In this document: positions 12,034-24,876 of the stretch, piece by piece | Position numbering within the stretch: position 1 is the stretch's first letter | Layout: each line of letters opens with the position of its first letter | NCBI GenBank assembly: GCA_032358165.1 | Contig: JAALGY010000013.1 | Span: 310,001 to 374,000, forward strand | Direction: 5' to 3' | Origin: Diplosphaera chodatii | Taxonomy: Eukaryota; Chlorophyta; Trebouxiophyceae; Prasiolales; Stichococcaceae | DNA: 64,000 bases | Translations under genes and position numbers: made by a program | The notes under the pieces: model-generated | What the model was told of the DNA's origin: nothing | Seen by the model: only the letters and a program-made list of their open reading frames with translations | The model's database searches: none

Positions 12034-12363
12034 CAAGGGAGACTGGCTCATGCATGAGCTTGTAAACATATACAACATATCTAAACATGTGTATGTTGGT
12101 TCACGGCCATCTCATCTTCCTGGCACTCCCAAGCATTGTTTAGGTGGGGGTAGTTAAAGAACGAAAGAAAGAGTTTAGGTAGTACCGGCTATCACGTGCG
12201 TCACGCCGTTACTCATCAATGTGCGTCATGCTTCTGGGCAACTTCACCATTCAGCAACCGCCGCTCTGCGATCCAGGCGCTACCACAGCCAGCAACACCT
12301 GTCGCACAACTCCGATTGCACCTAAGAAACGACTGAGACCCCTGTTGACGCGAGCAAAGCTTC
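12034..12363. other. Short intergenic between the helicase and BAR-domain genes
   Basis: About 330 bp, with A-rich patches near 12150-12175. It must hold the helicase 3' UTR and the promoter/5' UTR of the next gene, both on the + strand. No motif beyond the TGTAA is recognised. Confidence 0.45.
12061..12065 (+). promoter_or_regulatory. Candidate TGTAA polyadenylation signal
   Basis: TGTAA begins 28 bases after the helicase stop codon at 12033. It fits the chlorophyte poly(A) signal by sequence and place. Confidence 0.45.
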
Positions 12364-15300
12364 ATGATGAAGTCCATCTTCAAGAAGAAAACCCCAGGTG
12401 CGCAGGAGCTTGCTGATCGTTATGAAGGACCAACAGGCCATTATGTTCATATGTTGTGCCAAGTGTGGGTTGCAAGCGTGTGACAGGAGTTTTGCAAAAC
12501 TTCCGGAATACATCTGGTCAGCACACATCCCGCAGGCGTGGGCCTGTTCTCCAGCTTCGAGGGCACCGACCACTCGGATCGCCTGCACAAGACCTTCGAT
12601 GAGGTCCAGACGGTACGTGTGTGCAGCTGAAACCTGCTGCAAGCCAGTAGCTGGGTCAGTCCCTGGGCTGCATTGCTGTGCGCATCAGGCGCACCTGCCA
12701 ACCGTGACGTTCCATGCAAGCTGGCACTCATACAAAATCACAAGGCTGAATTCCCCGTGCTTACAGTTCAAGCGGCAGCTGCTGAAGGCGGAGGCCGGGC
12801 TGCGCCTCTTCGCAAAGGCCACAGATGGTGCGGCAGCCCTGCAGCGAGCATGAGCACCAGTTGCTGCATTGCACAAGCTCCCTCCTGTACCACCATTTGT
12901 CGTCATGAGTACTGTGAGACGAGCCGCAGGTGGTTGTGCACAGGTAGCGGCGCCATTCGACGAGTCTGCACTCATTCGGTATCTTTCATCTTGCAAAGTA
13001 GCTGCTGGCATGTTCAGCTGGTGCTGTGGCTGGGCGCAGAGGTGCTGAAGACCACCGACGACAGCCTGTCGGCGTTCCCGCGGGCGTGGCGGCAGGCGGA
13101 CGCCGCCCCCAACACCGCGCAGCTGGCGGAGCGGGACGTCGCCAAGGCCGCGCCGACGGCCAAGGCGCTGGGCGCGCACCCCAGCCAGGGCATCTCCTCG
13201 GTAGGGTTCTTGATACCTGATTCCAAATGCGATGACAGTACTATGCAACCCATGTTGAAGGCGCCAAGGCGCTGGGCGCGCACCCCAGCCAGGGCACCTC
13301 CTCGGTGAGTAGGGTGCCAACAGAATGAGCTGATCATCCTGCAGCTATGGCGGGGACCAGCTGAGGAAGTAGGTTTGATGGTGTTGGGCTGGATTTTGGA
13401 TTGCTTGGCATCCAGTTGTGTGTTGGGCAGGGGCTCAGAACGACTGTGAGAAGCAGCAGGAGAGCGACCATCGCACTGCAGCTTGTAGCACCACAGTCTC
13501 CCGACTGCCGGACAGGCGGCTGTCACCAGGACCCGGCTGCAAACCGGGAACATGCCAGTGTGTCGCAGGCCTTGGACGCGAAGATGCAGGACGAGGTGTT
13601 CACGCCCATCGAGCGCTGGCACAAGCAGTACCAGCACATGAAGGTGCGCCGCCGCGCATCCGCCACCTGCAGCTGGCCGTACACCTCCATGCCGAGCCTG
13701 CAATACCCTGTACTGACCGCAGCACGAGCCTGCCACCACTGGCAGTATCTCCAGCCTGCACCACCGACGAGGCGCGCATAAGCCCTGAGCACTCTGTGGA
13801 CCTCTCGGTGCGTCGCAGACGCCTCGAGCATGGGCCATCTTGATGTGCGTGTTGGTGTCACCAGGTGCGCATCAGCGAGGTGGAGAGCATGCGGCAAGAG
13901 TACGATGTCGCCCGCAAGGAGGTGCGCAGCAAGCTGACTCGAATCATTTCGAGTGTAACACTATCGAGATAGAACTGACCCTATCGGCGCTGCAAGCGGG
14001 CAGCACTGGTCCCCTCGGTGCAAGGTGCAGCCGGTCCCCTGCAAACAGCTCTTGCGGCCCAGCAGCAAGGTCTGTATGTGGTTGGCAGGTGGCGGACGCA
14101 CGCAATGCGCAGCTGAAGCACGTGCGCAAGACGGACGGCAAGAACGACCCGGCGCTGGACAGCGCTGAGGTCATGGCCAACAAGGTCTTGGCAGGTGAGA
14201 ACCCTGACCCTGAGGTTTCTCCCTCAGCTGCCTGCTGCACCAGGCGCTACGTGGCCCTGCTGTGGGCTTCAGAGGAACAGATTAAAACCATGGCGGGGGA
14301 CCCAATGTACTGTACAAACCTACAGTGCCAGCGCTGTGGACTGCGCTGCACATCTCCGCAGCAAACCCCTTCAAGTGTGCACAAGCCTGTCGAGTAGTCA
14401 TTGTTCCCGGGGTGTGGTCCGCAGCCAGGCGGGAGGCGTACCTGGCCGCCGAGGAGGAGGTGCACGCGGAGCTGGTCGCGCACGCCGCCGATGCGCAGGT
14501 GAACACCCGTCCTGGATAGATACACGACTCTTCGCATCGCACTCCGATGTGCCGTGCCACCCACTGCAAGAGCACCCTGCTGCCGGCGCTGCCCCCACCG
14601 TCAGCATGACACCGTCAAGTGGGCAACACCCGTCTTGCGGTCTTCGCCCTGCTGCCAGCAGCAAGAACTTCCAACCCAGGCGCGGCTCCGCCACACTCAC
14701 GCTGCACGCACGCTGGCGCTGGACAGCCGCCTAATCCTCATCATTATCATCATAAACCAATCATAAACCCTGGTGCAGGCAATGCTGGGGCCGGTGCGGC
14801 GGGCGCTGCGGCTGGAGGCGGAGGCGCTGCTGGCCGCCGAGGAGCAGCTGGGCACCCTGGAGCAGCAGGTGCGGGTAGTTGCCATTTGCAGCTGGGCAGG
14901 TACCTCTGTCCCGAAAGTGATTGTGACTCTACAGAGAAGCTGCAGTAGCAAACCATGATACCTTGTGGGGCATGCAGTGCTTCAAGCATCCAGAGCATCG
15001 TCCCGCATGCTGCTGGACTTCTGACGCCCATTCTCCCCAACTGGACGCTGAAGAGTGCCCACGAGACCCACCCTGACAACTGTTGTGCCGTGCAGATGCC
15101 GGTGGTGAGCCGCGAGCGAGACGGCCGGCTGCTGCTGCCGGCCGACTTCGACCCTGCAGCGTTCCCCGTCACCTCGCCCACCGCCGCCGGCGTCACAGCC
15201 CCTGCAGCTGTCGGCGCTGCCGGGGGCCACGCCCCCAGCGGAGTTGCTTCGCTGCACGCCGGCGGCCCTGTAGCGACTGGGGCCGCGGCGGGCGGTGCTG

Positions 15301-15859
15301 CCGTTGGCACTGCAGGAGGGGCCCCCGGCACAGTGCCCAAGAAGCCCACGGGATACGGCAACACCTTCTCCTACTGGGACGAGGCCGGCAACAAAATTGC
15401 ACCTCCACAGGTGAATATGCTTCCCCAGTGGTGGATTGTATAGAAACGCACTGCAGTGGAACCCTGCCTCTGTGCATCAAATGGGGCTAGCCCTGTGCTA
15501 ATTCAAACATCTGATGACATCAGCCATCCAGCAGAGGTGGCATGTTCACATATCATGTGACCAATTTTGTGCCAATGCTGCAGGGTGTGAGGAGCGGGGA
15601 GGCGCCAACCAATGAGCTTGCCAACACCACGCTGGAGCAGGCGCCAGCGGCCGGGGTGCAGCCTGCACGCCTGCAGAACAGCGCCACTGAGCTGCCCAAC
15701 GCGCCGTCCCACCCTGTGGTGGGTTTGCATCAACGGCTCTACACGTGTTATGCACGCTCGCGTGGATGGGTGACTCCTGCACAGCACAATGCGCCGGATG
15801 TCCTCACTGGCAGCGTCGCTGGCGTCCCGACCTCCCTAGGCAGCAGCAAAGGCAGATGA
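12364..15859 (+). CDS. BAR-domain protein (membrane curvature)
   Basis: Exons: 12364-12397, 12536-12612, 12767-about 12830, 13018-13200, 13569-13643, 13865-13921, 14089-14194, 14425-14498, 14779-14868, 15096-15410 and 15584-15859. All junctions are in phase except the donor of exon 3, which I could not place. The protein is mostly charged amphipathic helix. It has an N-terminal MMKSIFKKKTPG, then SFEGTDHSDRLHKTFDEV, RQLLKAEAGLRLF, TPIERWHKQYQHMK, VRISEVESMRQEYDVARKE and LKHVRKTDGKNDP, a BAR-type three-helix pattern. These proteins dimerise into a curved module that binds and bends membranes in trafficking. After the helices comes an Ala/Gly/Pro-rich tail with GYGNTFSYWDEAGNKI. I infer the family from pattern, not from a catalytic motif. 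Confidence 0.68.
13159..13306 (+). repeat. 44-bp direct duplication carrying a splice donor
   Basis: The last 42 bases of the BAR-gene exon plus its GT (13159-13202) are repeated at 13263-13306 with one mismatch (ATC versus ACC), offset by 104 bp. The first copy ends TCG|GTAGGG, the second TCG|GTGAGT. Only the first donor (13200) is in phase with the next exon at 13569. Confidence 0.85.
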
Positions 15860-16810
15860 GCTGTGAACAGTTGGTGGTTCCGCTGAGTGAGGGACCGCCT
15901 TCCTTCACGAGCTGCTGAAATAGCAACAGCAGCACTGGCTGTTGCCCAGGCAAAGCTGTCCTACACAACCTGGCAAGCTGTGGTGCTATGTGTTTACCTG
16001 AGTTTTGGCTGCCACGCTTGCAGGAGCAGCGCCAGGCGGTAGTTGGGGTCAGGCAGCCGATGCCTGCTTCGTGAAGCAGCAGCGGCCGGCAAGCGGCGAA
16101 ATGGAAGTGCACCTGCTCGAGCTGGGTGCAGTCAGTCTCTGCTGGCCATGCATGGTAGTAACACCCTCGCTCGTGGTTCACCTGCCGCATCAGCAAAGAG
16201 CGCCAGCAGCAGCAGCAACGCCGCTATGTCAACCACTTACATATTTCAGCACTCAGCACCAAGGGTCACGGCAGCCGACAGATGGTTTGCCCACTTATCA
16301 GATCAGGCTCGGATGGTTTACAAGAAAGGTGATGTGGCGTTTTGGTCTCAGGTGAGGATGCTTGAGGTCAGGCTCCCCTCAGCACTGCTTTGCAACCAGA
16401 TTCGTTGCGACCGTTTGAATGAGAATGCTGTGCCAATTGCTGCGGCATGACTTGAGTATTGCACTCTGTGTCTGTTGTTTCGCTTTGATAACGCAACACA
16501 CAAACGATCAATGGCTTCAGGATTACCCATGCTAAACCAAAACCACTTGCACACGTCTCATGCATGTCGTCAAAACTCGCAATTCACGCTTGCACTTCTG
16601 TCCAGAACCATAGGAAGCACAAGAGTCTGCCCCTTTGTCAACACTCAGCATGCACATGACAGACAGACGCACAGCCATCTCCACTCCTGCATGTGCTGTT
16701 CAGCACAGCTTGCTTCTGACTAGATGTGCCGCTGAAAATCGCAACCAGTATTGGAGACGCACCGCTGCTTGCAGCACTCTGCCGTGCCACCAGCCTGCCC
16801 TGCGAGGCTG
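15860..16810. other. Convergent intergenic region between the BAR gene (+) and RCE1 (-)
   Basis: About 950 bp, presumably the two 3' UTRs. No coding exon or mobile element is recognised. Scattered open frames have no protein character. Confidence 0.5.
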
Positions 16811-18946
16811 TCAGCGTGCGGCTGGCACGAGGTGTAAACCCTCTAGAGTGCCCAGCAGGCCGCCGCCGCCGTAGAATCCCGGCTCTGTCAGCGGGCGCAG
16901 CAGCACCCCGAAGAGCACCACGCCCGCGGCGGTCGCCGCTGACAGCAGCGGCTGCCACCGGTGGCTGCATATGGAGGACATATGCTGGATGATCAGGCAA
17001 CGTGAAGCATGTATCAACCATGCTGTTGTCATGACGTCAGCAGCGGCCTCCGAGCCAGGGAAGACTTCAGCGGGTAAGGATGTCAACAGGCATCAGGGCA
17101 TATCCAAATGCCGCAAACATGTCTTGACAGGCAGGGACTGAGCAGCGAATGACGATATTAATCTTTTATCCATGGTCTTGTGTGCATGTCAAGGGGCACC
17201 TGCTCATGCGCTCAAAGTCGGGGAAGCCGAGGGCGTTGCAGGCGGCGTGCACGGCGATCGGCGACGCCAGGTGCCCCGACCGCACGAACAGCCACGTGGC
17301 GTACCAGCCGAAGATGCTGGTGTACAGGAACTGCGCCAGGACCTGCAGCGCATCAGCCAAAGGGTTCAGCGCGCTGCATGGATTGCCGCATGCTGGGTGG
17401 TATAGTTTGAGGCCATTCCATGGCGAACCGCCCATGCAGCGTGCTGTGCAGCGTCACACATGTGACAGGTGAGCTCCCGGTTGCGTGCGACCGGCATGAT
17501 TCAACCAGCAACAGTTGCGGACATACACATGGTCATCATCTAATGTTGATCAAGCTTCAGAGCGAGCACCCCTGACAGCATGCCCACCTGCTGGGTGGCC
17601 TGGGCCACGGGGCGGCCCTGCAGCGTGACCAGCTCGTACAGGTGGTGCAGGTGCGCCGCGCCAAAGAACAGCGGCACCAGCGCCACCGTGCGCTTCAGCG
17701 ACGTGCCCTGCGGAACTGACACTTGCTGGTCAGTTCAGCGTCCAGGGTGTAGCACAGCCAGAAACAGCTTGCCAGTGCCGTTGACGTGACATGCCTGTGC
17801 AGGATGCACTTGTATCAACATCCAGGGTGTACGCTCAGCATGGCCGTTCACAGGGCTTGTGCAACCAAGACGCTCGCAGCTGCAGCAAGGATTCGGAGGC
17901 TCCCAGTCATCATACATCCACAGATTGGGGCTTCAAACACCCACCCCGAGCAGCAGCAGCGGCGCCATGCAGCCGCGGAACACAAACTCCTCGGTGACGG
18001 GAGCAACCAGGTAGTCCCGCAGCCGACGCGCCCACGCCCCCTCCGCGGGCTGCCGCCGCCGCCGCGGCCGCTCTGACGACCCCTCCTGCACGCAGCGGCA
18101 GCAGCAGGTTTGCGGGACCTGCCGCAGCGTCATTCTACTTACACCCTGAGGCAGCGAGCTGGGATCTAGGGATATGACCATCCATGGCCATGCCGGTGCG
18201 AGCCTACGCTTCCGGCTGTGCTGGTGCCACTGGGCCTGGAGCAGGGATCTCATTTCCCCCAGGGCGTCAGATTGCTGGCTGCACCGGTCTCACATGCGTC
18301 ACCGGCTCACCTCCCGTCTCCGCTGCTGCTGTGCTTCCCGCTCGTCGAACCAGTCCACGGCGCGCAGCGCCAGGGGGCCCAGGAACAGCGCCGCCGTGAG
18401 GCCGAGGGGCGCGGCAGCGGCCCGGAGAACCGACACCCCGGACCGTATGCCCAGCGCCGCCGGCAGCAGCTGCCAGGCGCGGCCCGGGTCCTGCAGGGCG
18501 AGGAGCGCATGCCTGAGCGGCGGCAGCTGCTGGATCTGTGGCGTGGCCCCAGACTCGGCAGGACCCCGGGGTGTCGCCGGTGACTGCAGCACAGCAACTG
18601 CATGTGCTGCCATCATGACTCCAAAGCCACCATGACCCTTGCTCCACAGAACCGGGGTATACTGGGCTCTGTTGTGTGCGATCCTTTGCAGGCCACCGGC
18701 AGGGCCCGCTGCCAGGTGGCATTGCTGATCTGATCGCTGAGGGGGGTCGGAATGCCTCCTCACCTGCGTGTGACGCTTGAGGGCCTGCCACATGGGCACC
18801 CACGCGAAGCAGCAGGCCGCCAGCGAGATGGCCGCCCGCTGCCGGATGGTCGCCGGCTCGTTGCGGGGCGCCGGCCGCCCCGCCCGCATCGGCAGCACGT
18901 AGGCCGCTGCGATGGCGGCGCACTCCAGCCAGGGCCTCCACCCCAT
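16811..18946 (-). CDS. RCE1: CAAX prenyl protease 2 (RCE1)
   Basis: Six exons on the - strand (18946-18764, 18535-18311, 18085-17945, 17707-17588, 17342-17200, 16964-16811) give 321 residues with no phase break. RCE1 is the ER-membrane intramembrane endopeptidase that removes the -AAX tripeptide from prenylated proteins. The three conserved active-site boxes are present: VTEEFVFRG (EExxxR), LFFGAAHLHHLYELV (catalytic His), and SPIAVHAACNALGFP (HxxxN). LYTSIFGWYATWLFVRSGHL and the C-terminal LLRPLTEPGFYG also match. Hydrophobic segments occur throughout, as expected for a multi-spanning protein. The start ATG (CAT at 18944-18946) opens MGWRPWLECAAIAAAYVLP, a plausible first membrane helix. Length is normal for the family. 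The gene is divergent from PUS1. Confidence 0.93.
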
Positions 18947-19421
18947 GGCGCTGGGGTGTTGAGACTCTACGTCTGCGTGATGGCGGTTCAAGCGGTCACT
19001 GACTTTGACAGCGCGTGGGCATATAGGTGATGGACAGTGCAGGCAGCGCTGGCGATTGTGACATGAGTCAGCTTGTGGCTGGATCGATCCTTTTACTGTG
19101 CAACCTGACGACAAGCTGATAGCGAGCTGATTTGCTGCGGGTGGTATGTACCGGACCAAAAGAGCGAATTGTGTAATCCGCAAAGCAATCAGCTAGCTGA
19201 GCGGTGGGCAAAGAGGGTTGCTTGTCTATCCAAGAATCAAATGTAGTTGCTGGCCAACCTGCGAGTTAGGGTGAACGGCGTACTGGACAAGATGCACGAC
19301 ACCAATCCGAGACCATGGCATGATGACTGTGCATGACCTGGCTGCAGCACTTGAAGAACCGCAGCAGTGGCACTGATTGCGACTGCAGTGTACTGTGCAC
19401 GAGTGCGTATGTGAGTGGGTG
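18947..19421. promoter_or_regulatory. Divergent intergenic region, RCE1 (-) / PUS1 (+)
   Basis: Only about 475 bp separates the two start codons, so both promoters and 5' UTRs must be here. I see no strong TATA element. The assignment rests on gene orientation alone. Confidence 0.45.
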
Positions 19422-22400
19422 ATGCTGAGCTTGCTCCGGGCCGCTGCGCGTTGCACTCCTCATGCTGATCGCCTGATGCCAGCCACTTTTCTGCAGCAGC
19501 AAGCGTTTGCCATTGCTTCTGCGTCACACGCACGGTCGCTGTCGCTACCGCTGTCGACCATAAAGCAGGTGGTCCAGGCGCATAGACCCACAGCGTTGCG
19601 AGTGTCGCCTCCACAAGTCGCAGCGGCCATCGGCGGCTTGAGCAGACGCGCGGCAACGTCAGCGGTCAGCATGGCAGGCGCACCCCCGAGTAGCACAGCA
19701 GATGCCTCAGACGCACCTCCAGAGGCCCCGCATGCCGAAGCCGCCCCGGCTGCGAAAGGCACAGACCAGCAGGCGCAAAATGACGGTGCTGCGCCGCCGC
19801 CTGCCAAACCTGGCAAGCGGAAGGTCGCCATGCACGTCGCCTACATCGGCACCGCCTTCCGAGGTGTCGCCAGCCCTGCCATGCACCAGCCAGCCCTCAG
19901 CCCGTGCTACGTCAGCGCTGCCGCTCTGCCTTGCAAGCCAGAATGCACTCATGCGGAATTCTGACCCGAAACTGCTAATGCCCGTGCAGGGCTGCAGGCG
20001 CAGCAGAGTGAGGAGGTGCAGCTGGGCGAGGGCGAGACGGTGGAGGACGCGCTGGCCAAGGCGCTGGCCGCCGCGGGGGGCATCGCCCCCAGCAACGCGA
20101 CCGAGCTGCGCAAGGTCGGCTGGTCCCGCAGCAGCCGCACCGACAAAGGTGGCTGCCAAACCCGTCCGACACACATCGAGGAGCCACGAGTGTTGCCATA
20201 ACATCAGCAGGGTCCCCAGCAGCCCTCCTCACATCAGGCTGACATAGCGGCATGCTGTGGTCGCCTCATGTGATGGCAATGTTTGGGTGCGGCGGGTCCC
20301 ACTACATTGTGTGTCATGTTTGCAGGCGTGCATGCGCTGGCGTGCGTGGTGGCGTTCAAGCTGGAGTGCAACCCCGACGACTTCTTGACAGATCCTGAGG
20401 GCCTCGCCATCGTCAAGGTGAGGAATGCCATCACAGTGACCGCATGTATGCACAGCTGCACACGCACATCCCTTGCCGCCGCTGCAGAGCATGGCTTCAC
20501 CGCACCCTGTTGAGGTAATCCATCACAGGCGGCCCACGCTGGGCAGCTTCATCAGCAATGAACGTCTGACTCTTCCAAAAAGCATCGTGGGGCACCAGAG
20601 CAGGGAGCCATGCGCCTCATGCTGCACTCGCACACCCTGCGCAGGGGATCAACCAGCACCTGCCGGAGAGCGTGCGGGCGCTGGCGGTGCAGCGGGTGAA
20701 CAAGGGGTTCAATGCGCGGGAGCGGTGTGGGACCCGCACCTACCACTACTTCCTTCCCGCCGCAGCGCTGGACCTGGCAGGAGACGGTCAGCCCTTTGCT
20801 CATGACATGCTGCTCTGGCGTGGAGCATTGTTGCAGCTGTGCACCCTTAGACTGTAGCACCAGAGCCGGCACATGCTGCTGTGTGAGCGGTGAGCAGTCA
20901 CTAGTACGGCGGTGGCATGGTCGTTCGGCCAGCAGGCGCGAGGTGCCAGGCGAACTGAGGTGATGGTTGCACAGAGGGGACCAGAGGACGAGGCCACATT
21001 GAAGACCTGCGCCAGCGCAGTCAGAAGTCAGGCCCACCTGTGCAATGGCTGCGTCTTGCGATGTGAGTGACCTGGGTGGGATTGTGCTGATATTTGCAGG
21101 CGGAGCGGAGGATGAGGCCACCCTGGAGCGGCTGCGCTCGACGCTGCAGCTGTTCGAGGGCACGCACCCCTTCCACAACTACACCAAGCGGCGGCTGTAC
21201 CGGGCAGACGTGCGGGAGGGCGTCAAAGCCAAGGTGCCGAAGCGATGTCCTGTGGACATGCGCACCCCTGCAATCCTGAAGCAAACACGACGTTCGGCTG
21301 CACCAGGCAGCGATGTGCCTGCTGGTAACCTTGTGCATGGGAGCCGTAGCCAAGGTTGCACGCTCGCTGTGCTGACATATATCTAGCGCCTGAACACAGA
21401 ACCGGAAGAAGAGCGACCGCATGCTCACTGACGAGGCTGCCGCCGCCACAAGCGCAGCAAACGGTTCCTCAGCAGCAGCAGCAGCGACAGACGCCAGTGC
21501 CAGCACCTCAGCCGCACAGCAGCAGCAGCAGCCGCCAGCCGCCACAGCAGCTGCAGCGGAGCCTGCCGGCGGCCCATCAACGGCAATGGCGTCGGAGCCG
21601 GCGGCTGCGGCGCCGCCCCTGGATGCAATGCCGATGGAGGAGGACGACGAGGAAGCAGAGGAAGGCGAGGAAGCGGCGATGGAAGAGGAGCGGCAGCTGC
21701 TGAACGGCGGCCGGCGCTTCCACACCCTGGAGTGAGCTCCAGACTCCTGCGCTGGCATGCTGCAGTTCGGCACACCTGCAGTGGTCTGAGACCCTTATTG
21801 CTGCTGTTGTTCGAGGGCACTGCCAAATCGAGTACATAGATTCCAACAACCACTGATGATTCCAAAGTTTACTGCTGCCAATGTAGTTGTGACTGACCAT
21901 GTCCATTGTTCATGGTTGCAGGTGGAACGCCCAGGTGAAGGCGGGCGACAAGATCGAGCGGGCGCACCACCGGCACGTGCGCTCCTGCCGGCTGGAGGGC
22001 GGCCCTGTAGCGCTGGCGCCCGGCGGCCCCCCCGCGCTGAAAGTCGTCATCGTGGGCGACTCCTTCATGCTGCACCAGATCAGGTGCCGCACTGGCGTCT
22101 GTGTCCGTGAGCATACTTCGGACACGGGCAACCCAGCTGTCGTCGTATCCTGTGCGCTGCCAGTCATCAGCGCAGCAATGCATCAGGCATTTACCCTATC
22201 TTTTGACCAGGAATTGAACAGAAAGAAGTGAAGTGTTCATGATCGCAGGCACATGATCGGCACGGCGGTCGCGGTCGCAATGCAGCGCGTGTCGATGGCG
22301 TTTGCAGAGGCGACGCTGTGCGTGCCCGCCCGCACCGCACTGCCGCTGGCGCCGGGCGCGCCGCTCGTGCTGGCCGACAACGCCTTCCTGCACTTCCCCA

Positions 22401-23541
22401 GGTGCGCGTGTCAAATACTGCCAGTTGCGCTTGCACTGCGGTTTGCCTGGCGAATCAACAGATTCCCACTCGCTGGTTGATGCAGTAGTCCTGCATGGGC
22501 AATTTCCCCCAGGTTTCCCCAACCCGAGAAGACAGCTCTGAGACAGCGTGCTGGAATAGCACGTACTTCAGCTGCTGATGCAGCGAGTATGCACAATGGC
22601 TCGAGACACTTCTGACGATACAACATACTTCGCTCAGTTGATTTCGGACCCCAAACCGTTGGGCTTGACTCCAAGCTCTCAGTGCTGAGCTCGTGCTGCC
22701 GTATATGCAGGGAGATTGGCGGCGGCCCCGCGGTCATCTCGGCCCTCACTGGCGAGCGGCTGAGCCTTCGGGAGGGGGGCAAAGCGCTGCAGCGGGCGTT
22801 TGAGCGGGAGGTGGGAGCACAGATGCATGCTGGCGACGCAGTTGTAGTGTGCAGGATGGGCTGTGGCGTACAACGACCTGTAAGCTCAGCCCAGACTCGC
22901 AGATCTCACCACATCTGCACTTTGGCAGCATCTGGGCTCCAAGAATGTGCAGCCAATGCTCTGCAGGTGCTGCACCCGCACGTGTCCACGCTGCTGGAGG
23001 GCTCCGAGTGGAGCTACTGGCGGCGCAGGCTGGACGGCCTCAGCTACCGCCCAGACGACATGCAGCAGGCGCGTCCTGAGACTCCCGGGATCCCTGCTGC
23101 ACCCCCTGCCAGCTGCTTGCCTATATCAACTCTGCGTCATTCTGCTGGTCAGTGGCACGGGAACAGATTGCACCGGGATGCCGTTGACGCTGCGCATGGG
23201 CCAGCGGTTTTGGCTATTGCCCACACATTTTAGCTCTGTTTGCAGAGCGGCATATTGGTCTTCAAAATATGAAGACCACTTCAAGTGCATGAGCTGTCAT
23301 GGCGCAGGTGCTGGCGGCGGCGGCGGAGTGGCAGGCGCAGCGCAAGCCGGTGCGGCGCACCGTGGCGGCGCCTGCTGATGGGGCCGCCCCCAGCAGCGGC
23401 ACCGACGGCGCCGCACCCGCTGCCGGCGGCGATGCAGTCCCCCAGGCAGCGGATGCGCACGAATCTGGCGCAGCCCAGGCCGGCCTGGCAGCTACCGGTG
23501 ACGCCACCGGCGCAGCAGCAGATGCAGAGAAGGTTGTGTGA
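19422..23541 (+). CDS. PUS1: TruA/PUS1-family tRNA pseudouridine synthase
   Basis: Exons in phase: 19422-19863, 19990-20148, 20326-20417, 20645-20786, 21100-21233, 21400-21731, 21922-22083, 22249-22401, 22711-22810, 22967-23068 and 23308-23541. This gives about 683 residues. The enzyme isomerises uridines in tRNA (PUS1 type also in other RNAs). Motifs: [29 protein letters not shown] with the catalytic Asp split over an intron; [37 protein letters not shown]; and [21 protein letters not shown] long Ala/Gln and acidic insert (about 100 residues, 21430-21725) sits inside the catalytic domain, and an Ala/Gly tail ends the protein. The N-terminus from 19422 is Arg/Ala/Ser-rich and could target an organelle; a later ATG at 19671 would remove it. 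The intron after 23068 begins with GC. Confidence 0.9.
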
Positions 23542-24876
23542 GACCGTGGGTGCAGACTGGTGTGTCGGGCAGAGCGTAGGAGACGTGCACTCAGTGTGCA
23601 TGCAGATTCTGACAAAGCCTCTGTGCCATTTGTCGCTATATATGTCAGAAGATAGTGTTGGTTGCGCCAGAGTGCAGTATTGTCACACGATGTGCAAAGG
23701 GCCGCAGAAGATGGTCAGCTCATCCTGTGCCCCTGTGTGTAGCGCCCAGCGAGGAGCTACCCTGCAGGCTTTGCGCCAGCTCCCGCCGTGCGGTACATTT
23801 CAAAGGCAACCGTCAAGCAGCTCATAGGCTGCAGCCTCCGCACTGCTGCTGACGCGCTCAAGCGACAGCACTGCCAGTGCACCCCTGCAGCCGGCTCCAA
23901 CCTGAACATGTAAACCCCGTCTCTGCCGTACTGTTGCAATACGCTAAGCCCGGACCACGTGCTCAGCCGTGCTCCGCCGAGTCCCGAGTGAGACATTCCA
24001 CACCTTTGGTCCACATCAGCGCTTCGCACGACGTGCGCAGCCGCGCCTCCTGAACGAGCGACGTCGTCAGGACCTGTAGAAGCTCGCAAGCTTGCGCAGC
24101 ACGAGCAACAGGCCGTTGGCAGGCGTGCAATGGCAGGTGCGGCGCCGGAAACCGGCATCAATCCACACCAAACCCTTATTGGCGAGTGATAGACTTGTCA
24201 AGTCTTGTCGTCAGTCACCGGGGCGTGGCTCTGTGCGTGGAGGCATATAATATGATCGGGTAGGTCGTCGGTAGGTTCATCATTACTCCGCACCGGAGGG
24301 ATCCCGGCGGCCTTGGCGTTGCATCCTCGCGGTGCTGGCGCGATCGCTTCTAGAGGTCCAGAGTACCCCTGCTGGGTCATGGGCCACCGCCGCCCCGGGG
24401 CTCTCAGTCCAGTTTGCACCGACTACTCTCCCCTCGCTTGAAGGATGCGTGCCACAATCAGTGTACATGAGATGTACACTGTCATGCACCACCGCGACCA
24501 GCTCTCGAAGTGCAGCACCGCGCGATGGAGTGTACGTTGGGCCTGGTGTCGGTAGTATGCGTTTGCAGTCAGGCCTGTCTCACGGATGGATGCCGACAGC
24601 ACTACAGCGATGCATATGCATTCATTCACCACGTGCGCCCTTCCAGGACCGGCTTGTGTCCAACATTTCCGCGATATCTACAGTTGGCGTTGCAACAACC
24701 TGACTGGAGGGGTCTTCCTCCCATCGGATTGGCGCCGGTGGTCCCGCGGGCCGGGTGCGCCAGCAACGAAGTATTTGGTGATCTCGAACAAGAATGCCAG
24801 AAGCAAGACTGTTTGTTGTACTCATGACGACTCAGTGTTCTGATATGGTAGCACAGGCCGCCGACCGGGCGGCCGC
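23542..24876. other. Intergenic, 1.3 kb, no supported gene
   Basis: Holds the PUS1 3' UTR (a TGTAA occurs near 23909) and the promoter of the wall-glycoprotein gene. A 134-codon - strand frame (24161-23757) has somewhat protein-like composition but no family resemblance, splice context or conserved motif, so I do not call it. Confidence 0.45.

Noticed and set aside
13264..13308. Second copy of the BAR exon end as part of the coding exon
   Set aside because: Reading through enters it in a shifted frame, and its donor is out of phase with the next exon.
23757..24161. 134-codon - strand open frame
   Set aside because: No homology, no conserved motif, and alternative frames are equally open; composition alone is not enough.
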